Below are positions 1 to 8,834 of a stretch of DNA of 34,500 nt, piece after piece. Under the pieces are notes generated by a model. The model did no database searches. It had not been told where the DNA came from and was given only the letters and a program-made list of their open reading frames with translations. Location of the stretch: the NCBI GenBank assembly GCA_018823795.1, contig JAHJGZ010000032.1, positions 1 through 34,500 on the forward strand. The letters run 5' to 3'. The position numbers and the translations under genes were made by a program. Numbering within the stretch: the stretch's first letter is position 1; every line of letters starts with the position of its first letter. The stretch comes from Candidatus Omnitrophota bacterium (GTDB lineage Bacteria > Omnitrophota > Omnitrophia > JAHJGZ01).

Positions 1-105
1 AATATTAACATAATTAAGTAATTTGTCAATATTGTTTATAAATATGGTAATAATGAAAATAAATATTGACAAATATGAATAAATTGTATATAAATGACAA
101 ATTAT
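1..105. promoter_or_regulatory. Divergent promoter with a perfect 12-bp inverted repeat
   Basis: Very A+T-rich DNA. A near-consensus sigma70 promoter faces right: TTGACA at 66-71, 17 bp spacer, TATAAA at 89-94. A mirror promoter faces left, with TTGACA on the minus strand at 27-22 and a weaker TAATAT about 16 bp further left. Both -35 boxes lie inside the arms of a perfect inverted repeat (22-33 and 62-73, TTTGTCAATATT and its complement). This suits one dimeric regulator controlling both directions. The right-facing promoter would serve the genes at 146-767; the left-facing target lies outside the window. Promoter boxes are seen; the operator role is inferred. Confidence 0.6.
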
Positions 106-145
106 TATTTAAAAAATAGGTGTAATTTTAACAACAATAAAAACA

Positions 146-514
146 GTGAAAAACAATAGGTCAATTAATAAGAGTGAAAATGGTACACGAGAGCGGTTCG
201 GCACACTTATGAATAACACAACGATACTCCTTCGCTCATTGTCTCGAAAAGATTTCGGCATATTTATTACAAAGAAGATGTTTAATATTGTGAATCTCAA
301 TAATAACAAGATATGTCTCTGTAGTGAAGAACGTGATTGTTCAAAAGGACTGGTTTGTGCAATAAAAATACTGAAAGAAATGTATTTTTGGTTACGATGT
401 GTTGAGCGATTACGTCTTGTAAAAGGAAAAAAGCTCCATCAACATATAAGAGAATGTTATGAATTGTACACATTAATTGTAAATAAGATATCTAGTAATA
501 AGAACAAAAAATGA
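146..514 (+). CDS. Hypothetical basic protein upstream of PC4-like gene
   Basis: I do not recognise this protein. It is about 122 residues if it starts at the GTG at 146, or 101 if it starts at the in-frame ATG at 209; neither start has a convincing ribosome binding site. It is rich in Lys, Arg and Asn, has no obvious membrane segment, and contains several Cys (two close together near residues 58-65). It follows the strong promoter at 66-94 and ends only 16 bases before the next gene, whose GGAGG lies in the gap, so the two are probably co-transcribed. The reading frame could be real or a by-product of A+T-rich leader DNA. Confidence 0.4.
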   Translation: MKNNRSINKSENGTRERFGTLMNNTTILLRSLSRKDFGIFITKKMFNIVNLNNNKICLCSEERDCSKGLVCAIKILKEMYFWLRCVERLRLVKGKKLHQHIRECYELYTLIVNKISSNKNKK

Positions 515-530
515 AAAGGAGGAAATAAAG

Positions 531-767
531 ATGAACAGTGAAAAGACCTATGTAATTAAGAGGGGAGCAAATGAAAATGTCCGAATAACATTGCGAGAAT
601 ATAAAGGAAAGCAGTATGTTGACATTAGACTCTTTTATTTACCAAAGAACGATACAGAGATGAGACCAACAAAAAAAGGCATTACCATTTATACAAGCGA
701 ATTAAAAGAAGTAGCCAAGGGGTTAAAAGAAATTGTAGGTGCATTACCTGATGAAACCATCGTATAG
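531..767 (+). CDS. PC4/p15-like single-stranded DNA-binding transcription cofactor
   Basis: A 78-residue protein that is almost entirely one PC4 (transcriptional coactivator p15) domain. Known family features visible here are the N-terminal strand YVIKRGANENVRITLREYKG, the central VDIRLFY strand, the KKGITI turn and the C-terminal helix. Bacterial PC4-like proteins form dimers that bind single-stranded or melted DNA and are thought to act in transcription or nucleoid functions. The start is supported by AAAGGAGGAAATAAAG just upstream. It probably shares the promoter at 66-94 with the small gene before it. It converges with the gene at 777-1082, with nine bases between the stop codons. Family assignment is firm; the cellular role is inferred. 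Confidence 0.82.
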   Translation: MNSEKTYVIKRGANENVRITLREYKGKQYVDIRLFYLPKNDTEMRPTKKGITIYTSELKEVAKGLKEIVGALPDETIV

Positions 768-776
768 TGTGCACAG

Positions 777-1082
777 CTAGTTTGCTAACAGTTTATCACG
801 ATACCGTTGGTATGCTTCTTCGCTGATTTCAATTTTGTCACATGGCGGTTTTGACAGAGGAGTTAATGTAGCCTGTGTCGGTAAGGCGGGTGAAAGGGTA
901 GACGTGTTTTGCTTTCTTTGCTGTTTTATATTGGGTACTCCTTGAAGGGGGATTTTATTTCGTTTTGTGCCAAGTCCTCCAGGTGCATTTTTTCTCAATT
1001 CTGGATCTCGACGTCTCTCGCGTCTTATAACGATTGAATCCAGGCGCTGTTTTCGTTTTTCTTCTTGATATATGTTTGCCAT
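777..1082 (-). CDS. Hypothetical, probably disordered basic protein
   Basis: I do not recognise a family. The 101-residue product is very rich in Arg, Lys, Gln and Pro, with a basic N-terminal half containing runs such as RRERRRDPELRK. A Pro/Thr/Ser-rich middle is followed by a short acidic C-terminal helix (KIEISEEAYQRYRDKLL). No membrane segment or catalytic motif is visible, and much of the chain is probably unstructured, as in small nucleic-acid-binding proteins. AGAGAGG on the minus strand about 8 bases before the ATG supports the start. It converges on the PC4-like gene. A nucleoid or RNA-associated role is only a guess. Confidence 0.5.
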   Translation of the reverse strand: MANIYQEEKRKQRLDSIVIRRERRRDPELRKNAPGGLGTKRNKIPLQGVPNIKQQRKQNTSTLSPALPTQATLTPLSKPPCDKIEISEEAYQRYRDKLLAN

Positions 1083-1400
1083 AGGTACACACCTCTCTTA
1101 CTTTATGTCAATGCAATCACTATGCCATATACATTGGTTATAACAATGTTTTACTTATCTCTTTTAAACAAATAAGGTTCTGCTTTAGCTGTGAATATTG
1201 TGGTCCATTTATTTCGAGTAAATATGAAAATAATTTCCCATGCGATATGTGAATATTTTTCTCTCTTTACCAATAAGCCCATGAATTTTTTCTAACGGGG
1301 GTTGACCCTATGGTACTTCCACGGTATTATACCTATCGACGAGACTATTTTTTTAAGTACAGAGGTTAATTTAATCCAGAAGAGAAAGAGGAGAATGATT
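1083..1400. other. Intergenic stretch with no recognised gene
   Basis: About 318 bases between the divergent genes at 777-1082 and 1401-1883. It is A+T-rich and holds no RNA gene or strong hairpin that I can see. It should contain promoters for both flanking genes, but I could not identify clear -35/-10 pairs. An in-frame TTG at 1302 would extend the next gene leftwards, but that extension has no ribosome binding site and no signal-peptide logic. Confidence 0.4.
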
Positions 1401-1883
1401 ATGAATTTTCGATTCTTTTATAGTATAGCGATAATAATTAATCTGATTATTTCAACGCCCGCAGCCGCTTTCGTCGAGACAGTTGAAAAAGGGGATGAGG
1501 ATTCAGGAAGAAAAGTGCTTATTGCAACGGATGAGAGCCAGTTTAAAGATGCAGTGGTTTCTCAAATAGTGAAATTGCTTGAGACCGATGCTTGTTATAT
1601 ACGAGTGATTGATCTTAAAGAACTGAGGAGCGAGCACGATACGAATTATCACGCTATAATTCTCATGAATAGCTGTTGGGCTTTACAACTCAATAAACAT
1701 GTTAAGGAGTTTCTTGATACAGTAAAGTATAAAGAACGGGTTATACTGCTTACTACCGCTGGCAATAAGAACTGGAAGCCAAAAACAATATCAGTCGATG
1801 CGATTACTTCGGCATCAAGGATACAAGAAGCTGCCTCTATTGCAGAAACTGTTGTTGACAAAGTACGAGAGCGTTTCCTGTAA
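1401..1883 (+). CDS. Exported protein, flavodoxin-like alpha/beta fold suspected
   Basis: A predicted 160-residue protein with a clear N-terminal signal peptide (NFRFF, a hydrophobic stretch of about 14 residues, then STPAAA before the likely cleavage point). I chose the ATG at 1401 because AGAGGAG lies seven bases upstream; the ATG at 1395 would sit on top of that site, and the TTG at 1302 adds an unsupported extension. The mature part alternates short hydrophobic strands (KVLIAT, HAIILMN, RVILLTT) with helices, as in Rossmann- or flavodoxin-like folds. No cofactor motif is certain. It ends nine bases before the methyltransferase gene, suggesting one transcript. Function unknown. Confidence 0.6.
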   Translation: MNFRFFYSIAIIINLIISTPAAAFVETVEKGDEDSGRKVLIATDESQFKDAVVSQIVKLLETDACYIRVIDLKELRSEHDTNYHAIILMNSCWALQLNKHVKEFLDTVKYKERVILLTTAGNKNWKPKTISVDAITSASRIQEAASIAETVVDKVRERFL

Positions 1884-1892
1884 AGAATACAC

Positions 1893-2540
1893 ATGAAACA
1901 AAAAACATGCAGCGTTTGTTCCGGTACCGTAAAAATTATACCTGGTGATTCTACCGTCTTGGATTATTATTGGTGTGCATCGTGTGATTATATTTTTATA
2001 GATGAGGGAAAAATTTTGCCACCTGACGAAGAAAAGAGGCGATATGGCTTACATGAAAATACACGTAATAATGAAGGGTATGTTGCAATGTTTAACGAAT
2101 TTATTGCAAAAGCGGTTACGCCATATCGGAAAAATATAAAAACAGTATTGGACTTTGGTTGTGGGCCTGGTCCAGTGCTTGCCTCACTCTTACAAGAAGA
2201 AGGTTTTGAAGTTGACACGTACGACATTCATTTTGCCCCTGATGAAGTATATAGAAATAAAAGTTATGATCTTATAACTGCCACAGAAGTTTTTGAACAT
2301 TTGAAAGATCCATTAATAACTACGTCATTTTTGCGGGAGCATCTCACCCCTAATGGCATTATGGCCATCATGACATTATTCCATCCTGGTAATGAAGAAC
2401 AATTTAAAACATGGTGGTATAAAAGAGAGGCTACACATATTTCTTTTTATACTCCTCGAACATTTAAAAAACTAGCGACATTGTGTAAGATGAATGTTGT
2501 GATGGTGGATAAGAAAAATGTATGTGTTTTGAGCAACTAA
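1893..2540 (+). CDS. Class I SAM-dependent methyltransferase with N-terminal zinc ribbon
   Basis: A 215-residue protein combining a four-cysteine zinc ribbon (C6, C9, C28, C31) with a Rossmann-type methyltransferase domain. Motif I is VLDFGCGPG at residues 86-94, binding S-adenosylmethionine. It is followed by an acidic strand end (VDTYDI) and a motif resembling TATEVFEHLKDP, typical of the UbiG/Methyltransf_11/23 group. Proteins with this architecture often modify sugars, lipids or small metabolites; the substrate cannot be told from sequence. It follows the exported protein by nine bases with only a weak ribosome binding site, which suggests translational coupling. A second methyltransferase-type gene follows. 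Confidence 0.75.
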   Translation: MKQKTCSVCSGTVKIIPGDSTVLDYYWCASCDYIFIDEGKILPPDEEKRRYGLHENTRNNEGYVAMFNEFIAKAVTPYRKNIKTVLDFGCGPGPVLASLLQEEGFEVDTYDIHFAPDEVYRNKSYDLITATEVFEHLKDPLITTSFLREHLTPNGIMAIMTLFHPGNEEQFKTWWYKREATHISFYTPRTFKKLATLCKMNVVMVDKKNVCVLSN

Positions 2541-2581
2541 TTGTTTATACTGTAGCTACGTAGTTATCAAAGGGGACATTT

Positions 2582-3283
2582 ATGAATGCACATTCACACG
2601 ACAAAAGGCCGGGTGCTCTTACTGATATAACAAGTGAGAAGCCGACGACTATTACCGAACAACATATCATTGATTGGTTTCATCAGCTTTATTATCTTCG
2701 CAGAAAGCAAACATGGGAAAATACCTATTGGCTCGGATTGCCACTCCTGAAATGTCCACTTGATCTTTGGGTATACCAGGAAATCATTTATGATATTAAA
2801 CCAGATATTATTATTGAGACCGGTACGCATTGGGGTTCAAGTGCACTGTATTATGCTGTGTTGTGTGATATCATAAATCGTGGACAGATTATAACTATTG
2901 ATGTTGATAAAAAAGAACGTCTCGTGAAACATCCCCGCATTACCTATCTAATTGGGCCTTCCACATCACAAGAAATTGTGAATGCAGTATCTGAACACTG
3001 TTGTGGAAAAAAAACGGTTCTTGTCAATCTTGACTCTGATCATTCAAAAAAACATGTGCTTAATGAAATGAATATATACAGCAAATTAGTAACTATTGGT
3101 AGTTATTTGATCGTTGAGGATACTAATGTTAATGGACATCCGGTTGAGCCTCAATGGGGCCCTGGCCCGATGGAAGCTGTTGAAGAGTTTATGAAGAGTA
3201 ATAATTCTTTTATTATCGATACATCAAAGGAAAAATTTATGATGACCCAAAATCCGAAAGGATATTTAAAAAGAGTAAAATAA
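2582..3283 (+). CDS. CmcI-type O-methyltransferase / cephalosporin hydroxylase family protein
   Basis: A 233-residue protein of the CmcI family (cephalosporin hydroxylase/rhamnosyl O-methyltransferase). The SAM-binding loop is IIIETGTHWGSSALYY at about residues 76-91. A DVDKKER segment follows. The LVNLDSDHSKKHV strand carries the family's acidic and His residues, thought to bind a metal, and LIVEDTNVNGHP comes later. Relatives methylate hydroxyls on sugars or natural products. An AAAGGGG site precedes the ATG. With the methyltransferase just upstream it forms a small modification pair, plausibly acting on a surface glycan, but no glycosyltransferase is nearby to confirm this. Family placement is good; substrate unknown. 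Confidence 0.78.
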   Translation: MNAHSHDKRPGALTDITSEKPTTITEQHIIDWFHQLYYLRRKQTWENTYWLGLPLLKCPLDLWVYQEIIYDIKPDIIIETGTHWGSSALYYAVLCDIINRGQIITIDVDKKERLVKHPRITYLIGPSTSQEIVNAVSEHCCGKKTVLVNLDSDHSKKHVLNEMNIYSKLVTIGSYLIVEDTNVNGHPVEPQWGPGPMEAVEEFMKSNNSFIIDTSKEKFMMTQNPKGYLKRVK

Positions 3284-3289
3284 ATGAAG

Positions 3290-3460
3290 CCAAGACTTAT
3301 GGAGTGGAGGGAACGTAAGTCTTATGGCTGAATTTATCCCGCCCTTTTGGGAGGGGATATGATGTATCGATTCAGTATCTTTAGAAAAGATGAGGAGAAA
3401 TTTAACAAATAAAACCAATCGCCAAAAGAGCGGGGTTTAATTCGCACCTATCGCTTAGCT
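3290..3460. repeat. Structured intergenic repeat element, copy 1
   Basis: Contains a hairpin (3294-3301 with 3314-3321; GACTTATG with CGTAAGTC, one G-U pair), then GAATTTATCCCG (3330-3341), then a second hairpin (3335-3344 with 3349-3359), and later GGGGTTTAATTC (3432-3443). The same sequence words recur at 21,474-21,596, partly in the opposite orientation. The arrangement resembles a dispersed REP-like palindromic family. Motifs and pairings are seen; mobility or function is inferred. Confidence 0.5.
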
Positions 3461-3510
3461 TCACTAACGTTTGCTAAACGATGTGCTCACTAAAACAAAG
3501 GAGTTTTTGC

Positions 3511-4158
3511 ATGAACAAAAAAACATTCGCACTGCTTTTCTTTCTGCTGACTATTTTTGTCATTAATTCGACGATAGTTTTTGCAGATTCTATTCAATTA
3601 CCGAAACCGGAAATGCAAAAGGGAAAGCCGCTTATGCAGGCGCTCAAAGAAAGGAAAACGACTCGATCGTTTAGCGCAAAAGATATTTCTTTACAGGAAC
3701 TCTCAAATCTCCTGTGGGCAGCATGTGGGGTAAATAGACCGGACTCTGGAAAACGGACGGTACCGAGTGCACATAATTGGCAGCCGATTGATGTATATGT
3801 GGCACGGCCGGACGGGCTCTATTTTTATGACGCACATAAAAATCTTCTTAAACAGGTTTTGAAGGAAGATCTCCGTGAGACACTGGTTGTCCAAGATTTT
3901 ACTCAAATTGCGCCGATTGATTTAATATATGTTGCTGATTACACAAAAATGAAAAAAGGGACTGAAGAGCAAAAACAGTTTTACGCCGCAGCTGATACCG
4001 GTTTTATTAGTCAAAATGTTTATCTCTACTGTGCTTCAGAAGGATATGCAACCGTTGTTCGCGGCGGGGTCGATAAACCGGCACTAGAGAAAAAAATGAA
4101 ATTGCCAGTAGATAAAAAAGTGGTTCTCGTACAGCCTGTTGGCTATCCGGAGAAATAG
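3511..4158 (+). CDS. Exported SagB/ThcOx-type nitroreductase-family protein
   Basis: A 215-residue protein with a signal peptide (MNKKTF, hydrophobic core, cleavage near VFA-DS at residue 25) followed by a nitroreductase fold. Visible family features are ERKTTRSFS near residues 47-54 (FMN phosphate contact), LSNLLWAACGVNRPDSGKR, the SAHNWQPIDVYV segment typical of SagB/ThcOx-like members, and a C-terminal glycine-rich VVRGGVDKP. Such enzymes bind FMN and oxidise or reduce small substrates; an exported version would act in the periplasm. I chose the ATG at 3511 because GGAG lies ten bases upstream; the ATG at 3481 would add ten residues before the signal peptide. It appears monocistronic, behind the repeat element. 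Confidence 0.75.
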   Translation: MNKKTFALLFFLLTIFVINSTIVFADSIQLPKPEMQKGKPLMQALKERKTTRSFSAKDISLQELSNLLWAACGVNRPDSGKRTVPSAHNWQPIDVYVARPDGLYFYDAHKNLLKQVLKEDLRETLVVQDFTQIAPIDLIYVADYTKMKKGTEEQKQFYAAADTGFISQNVYLYCASEGYATVVRGGVDKPALEKKMKLPVDKKVVLVQPVGYPEK

Positions 4159-4296
4159 TAATCAATTTTCGCTGCTGGAACATACCATTGGATTGATTTG
4201 TTCAACTAAAGATTTTTTAATTGTTTAGTCGAAGTTACTATGAAAGATGACAAATGTAATTAGAGTAGTTATACAAAAACATAGGGAAGATGCAGT

Positions 4297-4797
4297 ATGG
4301 AAGATGAGAAAAAATATCAACCACTTTTAGATATTGAAAAAATAGCTCCTCTTTTGAATAAAATATCACTCTTTGGAGGACTTACGCCTGGCCATCTTGC
4401 GTTACTTTTTCCCCTGTTGCAGAGTGTTTCATATAAAGCAGGTGAGATAATATTTAAACAGGGTGAAGAACCGACTCATATTTATATTGTTCGTTCTGGT
4501 GAGGTAAAAATCATTGTCAATATTGATACCAGACCCTTAGGAATTGTTACCTTCTCTGAAGGACAATGTTTTGGTGAGACCTCAGCAATAGGCATACAGC
4601 CACATTCTGCCTCTGCCGTTGCGGTCGTAGATACAGAACTGATTGTTTTAACGACAGAAGCTCTACTTTCTATGTTTGAACACGCTAAAGATCTTTTCGG
4701 GTTGTTAATGCTTAATCTTGCCCGAGAAGCATGCCGGCGGTTGCAAAAAACCGATGAAGTATTACTCCATTATGTGCATAAAGAAATTGACCGATAG
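4297..4797 (+). CDS. Stand-alone cyclic nucleotide-binding domain protein
   Basis: A 166-residue protein made of one CRP/cNMP-binding beta-barrel and a C-terminal helix, without a DNA-binding domain. Typical features are FGGLTPGHLALL (entry helix), KAGEIIFKQGEEP, IYIVRSGEVKI, and the phosphate-binding cassette start CFGETSAIG at residues 91-99. The Arg that normally follows in the cassette (R-x-A-x-V) is not present: the segment reads PHSASAVAV, so binding of ordinary cAMP or cGMP is doubtful. It may act as a regulatory subunit binding another partner. The same transcript may reach the permease at 5,069, but this is not shown. Family certain, ligand unknown. Confidence 0.75.
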   Translation: MEDEKKYQPLLDIEKIAPLLNKISLFGGLTPGHLALLFPLLQSVSYKAGEIIFKQGEEPTHIYIVRSGEVKIIVNIDTRPLGIVTFSEGQCFGETSAIGIQPHSASAVAVVDTELIVLTTEALLSMFEHAKDLFGLLMLNLAREACRRLQKTDEVLLHYVHKEIDR

Positions 4798-4920
4798 AGA
4801 GCAGCTACTATTTATGTGCGTACATATGAACCAGCTTGATTAAATCCCCTTGCATTATCCTATTAAAAAAGTAATAATGTGCACCGGGCGTAAACCTCAT
4901 GCCAGCATAAGGAAGAATCA

Positions 4921-5067
4921 ATGGATAAAGATATTCTTATCGGTATTATTGTAGTCATTAGTGGTCTTGGTTTTATTATATGGCTTGTTATCTGGAGTAG
5001 CAGGACAATTGATCGTATTGCAAAGCGTGGTCATCCTTCACTGCGTGAAATCTTAAAGGACCTTTAA
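4921..5067 (+). CDS. Small single-pass membrane protein
   Basis: A 48-codon gene. The product starts MDKDILIGIIVVISGLGFII, has one hydrophobic membrane segment (about residues 5-25), then a basic, cytoplasmic-type tail with SSRTIDRIAKRGH and ending EILKDL. AGGAAG lies before the ATG. The stop codon ends one base before the ATG of the permease gene, and the permease ribosome binding site (AAAGGA) lies inside this gene's last codons, so the two are translationally coupled. It may be an accessory subunit or regulator of the permease, by position only. Not recognised as a named family. Confidence 0.6.
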   Translation: MDKDILIGIIVVISGLGFIIWLVIWSSRTIDRIAKRGHPSLREILKDL

Positions 5068-5068
5068 A

Positions 5069-7330
5069 ATGGCGGCTAGACAACGCGTCACTTCAGAACT
5101 TTCCCGGGAACTTTCTCTCTTCCAAATTATTATGATGGGACTCGGCATGATGATTGGTGCAGGGGTCTTTCTTGGCGTCGGGAATGCGATTTATATTGCC
5201 GGTGCTGGGGGTGTGATCCTGACCTTTTTGCTCAATGGTATCATTGCGATGTTCACTGCTTGTTCCTACGCAGAACTGAGTTCTGCAATTCCGCACACTG
5301 GTGGTGCATACAATTATACGCGTATTGGATTTGGCCGAGAGACTAGTTTTCTTGCAGGGTGGATGGAATGGTTTGCATCAAGCATAGCAGGAAGCCTTTA
5401 CGCAGTTACTTTTGCTATTTATATAGTACGGTATCTGGAAGTATTAGGGCTCCTTACGTGGCTGCCAGTTTCAATTTTCTTTACAGAAAAAATTGTTGCT
5501 ATTGCAATAGCATTGTTTTTCTTTTACATTAATTATTTAGGTGCATCCGAGACAGGAAGAGTCGGTGCACTGTTTACCCTCGGACAAACTATTTTCCTTG
5601 TTTGTATTGGACTTGTTGGTATTGCTGTTGTGTGCAAAGAACCTTCGCGGCTTCAGAATTTTCAACCGTTCCTTCCCTACGGCTGGTCGAAGCTGCTTAT
5701 TACGATGGGGTTTACGTACGTTGCGTTTGAAGGTTTTGAAGTAATTGCCCAAACTGGTGATGAGGCAATTGATCCACGACGCAATCTCCCCAAAGCAATG
5801 CTCTATTCTGTTTTTATTGCAACCATTACGTATGTTGTTGTTGCTTTTGCGACTGTTGTGTCGATAAAAGCCGGATCACCAGGCATTGAAGGCGCGCCGT
5901 GGGAGTGGATTGGCTCTTTCCGTGAACGAGGTTTTGGCGAAGCAATTGCGCGTCTCATGCCAATGGGGAATCTTTTCTTAACATTAGCCGTTATTTTTGC
6001 CGCTACTTCAGCATTAAATTCTACGATTTACTCAGCAACACGGGCGTTATATGCCCTTGGTCGGGATCATATGGTGCCACCGTTCTTTTCTACAATTTCT
6101 AAGAAACGAAAAACGCCATGGGTTGCATTAGCGGCAACAGCCTTTTTAGTAATTATTGTTGCGGCATTTTTACCGACAATAGATGTTGCATCAAGTGCGA
6201 GCATGATGTTTCTTATCCTGTTTTTTTTAGTCAATCTCTGTGTTATTAAAGTACGCTGGAATATGGGAGATGAATTAACCTACGGATTTGTTATGCCCTT
6301 TTTTCCGTTATTTCCTCTTGTTGCCATTATCTGTCAAGTAATGCTTGCGTTATGGTTGGTGCATATGAGTGTTATTGCGTGGATTATAGCACCGCTCTGG
6401 ATATTTGTCGGCGTTGGTATTTATTATTTGTATTCGAAATCACATGCAGTTGCGACCGATGACGAAATCCATATTCTTGAAGAAGAAAAAGCGCCGGAAG
6501 GTGAGGGGTACCGCATTATGGTGGCAGTAGCGAATCCGAAGAATGCGATTGAAATGGTCAGGACAACGTACAAGTTGTGTGGTGCAAAAAAAGGAAGAGT
6601 TGAGTTGTTACACATGGTGCCGGTACCAGATCATGTTCCCCTTACCGATGCTGAAGAGTACATGCTTGAAGGAAAAGAAGCGATTGTTGAAGCAATGCTT
6701 TACCTTGAGCCACTTTTTCCGCTTAGTTCGACCATTCGCTATTGTCGTAATACAGCGCGGGGCATTGTCAGTGCCGTACGACAGAAGAAAATCAGTACGC
6801 TTATTTTGGGATGGCACGGGAAGAAGAAAAGTTTAGGATTCCGATTAGGAAGTACTCTTGATCCGATTATTGAACGCTCGCCCTGTAATGTTGTCATTTT
6901 CAAAGGTAGTGGGAATCAGACATTTAAACGAATCTTGGTGCCTCTTGCCGGCGGACCGAACGGGATTTTTGCGCTTGAGATGGCGAGCATTCTTGCTGAT
7001 AACAAAGAAGGGACGGTAACTGCTTTTAATGTCATAAGTGGTAAACGCCCATTTGATATAGAACAGTTTGTCAGTGAACAAAAAAAACGATTGCAGCTGT
7101 CTCCGGAAAGAATTTTCACCAAAACTGTTATTGACCAGCATGTTGTGGATTCAGTGCTCCACGAAGTAGAAGCATATGATTTAATCGTACTCGGGTGTAC
7201 GCGCCGTTCTTTTCACTTTCGGATTGCTGTAGAGTCGATTCCCGAGACGATTGCACAGCGTTGCGGAAAACCATTGGTTATGGTAAGTGCTGCTACGGGA
7301 ATACAGTCGTGGATTAAACGAGTAATTTAA
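5069..7330 (+). CDS. APC-family amino acid permease fused to tandem UspA domains
   Basis: A 753-residue inner-membrane protein. Residues 1 to about 455 are an APC superfamily transporter. The hallmark first helix reads MMIGAGVFLGVG, followed by AYAELSSAIPHTGGAY-like text, and about twelve hydrophobic segments follow. Residues about 480-610 and 618-745 are two universal-stress-type (UspA) domains, with strands such as RIMVAVANPKN and RILVPLAGGPNG and a nucleotide-loop-like LGSTLDPIIERSPCNVVIF. This architecture is known among cation/amino acid transporters where the Usp tail regulates transport. The start is set by translational coupling to the small upstream gene. The transported amino acid cannot be told from sequence. 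Confidence 0.85.
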   Translation: MAARQRVTSELSRELSLFQIIMMGLGMMIGAGVFLGVGNAIYIAGAGGVILTFLLNGIIAMFTACSYAELSSAIPHTGGAYNYTRIGFGRETSFLAGWMEWFASSIAGSLYAVTFAIYIVRYLEVLGLLTWLPVSIFFTEKIVAIAIALFFFYINYLGASETGRVGALFTLGQTIFLVCIGLVGIAVVCKEPSRLQNFQPFLPYGWSKLLITMGFTYVAFEGFEVIAQTGDEAIDPRRNLPKAMLYSVFIATITYVVVAFATVVSIKAGSPGIEGAPWEWIGSFRERGFGEAIARLMPMGNLFLTLAVIFAATSALNSTIYSATRALYALGRDHMVPPFFSTISKKRKTPWVALAATAFLVIIVAAFLPTIDVASSASMMFLILFFLVNLCVIKVRWNMGDELTYGFVMPFFPLFPLVAIICQVMLALWLVHMSVIAWIIAPLWIFVGVGIYYLYSKSHAVATDDEIHILEEEKAPEGEGYRIMVAVANPKNAIEMVRTTYKLCGAKKGRVELLHMVPVPDHVPLTDAEEYMLEGKEAIVEAMLYLEPLFPLSSTIRYCRNTARGIVSAVRQKKISTLILGWHGKKKSLGFRLGSTLDPIIERSPCNVVIFKGSGNQTFKRILVPLAGGPNGIFALEMASILADNKEGTVTAFNVISGKRPFDIEQFVSEQKKRLQLSPERIFTKTVIDQHVVDSVLHEVEAYDLIVLGCTRRSFHFRIAVESIPETIAQRCGKPLVMVSAATGIQSWIKRVI

Positions 7331-7360
7331 GATAAACCTTTTTTTACTGCTTTGAGCGCA

Positions 7361-7666
7361 ATGATAAACTTACTCATTCGTAAAACCTATCATTTTTATC
7401 GGCGTGAATGTTGTTGGCCGTATTCATTATCTTTTTTATTTGTCTTAGTTGTGTATGCGGTTGATTTTTTTCCCTCTCCAGAACCATCCCGCTGGCCGAG
7501 TGTCGTGTCATATCTCATTATTGCCGGTTATTATGTCTACAATGTATGGTTGTTTAAAAAGAAACTACTTTTTTCAGCAGATGACCAATTTTTTATCGGC
7601 ATATTGACCGTAAAGATAATTGTATGGGGAATGATACTCGGTGGGTTGCTTATTTTTAAACATTGA
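7361..7666 (+). CDS. Small integral membrane protein
   Basis: About 101 residues (an upstream in-frame TTG at 7352 would add three). It has three hydrophobic segments: WPYSLSFLFVLVVYAVDFF, VSYLIIAGYYVYNVWLF and a C-terminal IGILTVKIIVWGMILGGLLI. Short basic loops separate them. No family recognised. The ribosome binding site is weak. It lies 30 bases after the permease stop and on the same strand, so it is probably the last gene of that transcript. It converges with lpxB, with 22 bases between stops. Confidence 0.5.
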   Translation: MINLLIRKTYHFYRRECCWPYSLSFLFVLVVYAVDFFPSPEPSRWPSVVSYLIIAGYYVYNVWLFKKKLLFSADDQFFIGILTVKIIVWGMILGGLLIFKH

Positions 7667-7688
7667 AAACCCGGAACAGAGCAAAAAA

Positions 7689-8828
7689 CTATTTTTCAAG
7701 GAAATTGAGGATTGCTTTTGCCGCACGACGGGCTGCCCCGGCAGGCCCAAGTTTTTTCCGTACCTCTTCAAGATGACGAACAATGGTGGCACGAGACTGA
7801 GGATTGTTCAGGATGAATTTTGTTTCATGGGCAATCGTTTCGGGATGAGCGTCATTTTGCAAAAATTCCGGAATGATTTTTTTCCCTGCAATAATGTTAA
7901 CGAGACCAATGTACGGGATCATGATCAAATGTTTTGCCAGTATATACGTGAGCCATGATGCTTTATACAGTATGATAAAAGGTTTTAAGCCTAGAGCCGC
8001 CTCTAATGTTGCTGTTCCTGAAGCGACCCAGCAGAAATGAGCAGCAGTGATAAGATCATGAATGTTTCGTGTTACGAGTGAATAAGGAATGCCGTTTTTT
8101 GCGAGTATTTTTTCATACAGTGATGAAGGCAAATCGGGCGCTTTTGAAATAAGAAAATGAATCGTAGGGTATTCTTTTGTGATAAGTTCTGCAGTCTTGA
8201 CCATAATGGGCAAGATTTTTTTTACCTCAGCCTCGCGCGACCCTGAAAGTAGTGTAATGATTGGATACGCATTTTCAATATGAAATTCTTTTCGTATCAG
8301 TTCAGGTGAATCAGAGGGAACAAACGTTTCAATTAACGGATGACCGACAAATTCAACGGGAAGAGATGTTCCGTCGTAAAAGTCAACTTCGAAGGGGAGA
8401 ATAACCAACATCTTGTTCACGTACTCTGCTATTTTCCGTTTTCGCCAGCTCGCCCATGCCCATATTTGCGGTGATATATAGTAAATAACGGGGATATTGA
8501 GTTTTTTTATTTCTTTTGCAAGTCGCAGATTAAAGCCGGGGTAGTCGACGAGAATAACTACGTCAGGCCTTGTTTCTTTTATTTTTTTGAGTGCTGTATA
8601 GAAAATTTTTCGAAAAAGGGGGTATTTTTTTATGACATCAGTAAATCCGACAGCTGCTATTGAGGGGAGATCATAGAGAATGTTGACGCCACAGGAGGCC
8701 ATTTGCTGACCGCCAAGACCTTCAAACGTAAGAGAATGAGCGCTCTGCTGAAGACAGCGAATGACTTCTGCTGCACGCGCATCACCTGATGATTCGCCGG
8801 CGACAATAAATATTTTTTTAGGACTCAT
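7689..8828 (-). CDS. lpxB: Lipid-A-disaccharide synthase LpxB
   Basis: A 379-residue GT19 glycosyltransferase that joins UDP-2,3-diacylglucosamine and lipid X to make the lipid A disaccharide at the inner membrane. Family hallmarks are the N-terminal FIVAGESSGDARAAEVI, VDYPGFNLRLAKEIK, the strongly conserved ISPQIWAW, LLSGSREAEVKKILP in the donor site and ASGTATLEAAL near the C-terminus. Length is typical. It is the second gene of a minus-strand pair, only six bases after the Gfo/Idh gene. Its presence shows that the host makes lipid A and so has an outer membrane. High confidence from motifs and length. Confidence 0.95.
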   Translation of the reverse strand: MSPKKIFIVAGESSGDARAAEVIRCLQQSAHSLTFEGLGGQQMASCGVNILYDLPSIAAVGFTDVIKKYPLFRKIFYTALKKIKETRPDVVILVDYPGFNLRLAKEIKKLNIPVIYYISPQIWAWASWRKRKIAEYVNKMLVILPFEVDFYDGTSLPVEFVGHPLIETFVPSDSPELIRKEFHIENAYPIITLLSGSREAEVKKILPIMVKTAELITKEYPTIHFLISKAPDLPSSLYEKILAKNGIPYSLVTRNIHDLITAAHFCWVASGTATLEAALGLKPFIILYKASWLTYILAKHLIMIPYIGLVNIIAGKKIIPEFLQNDAHPETIAHETKFILNNPQSRATIVRHLEEVRKKLGPAGAARRAAKAILNFLEK

Positions 8829-8834
8829 ATGAGA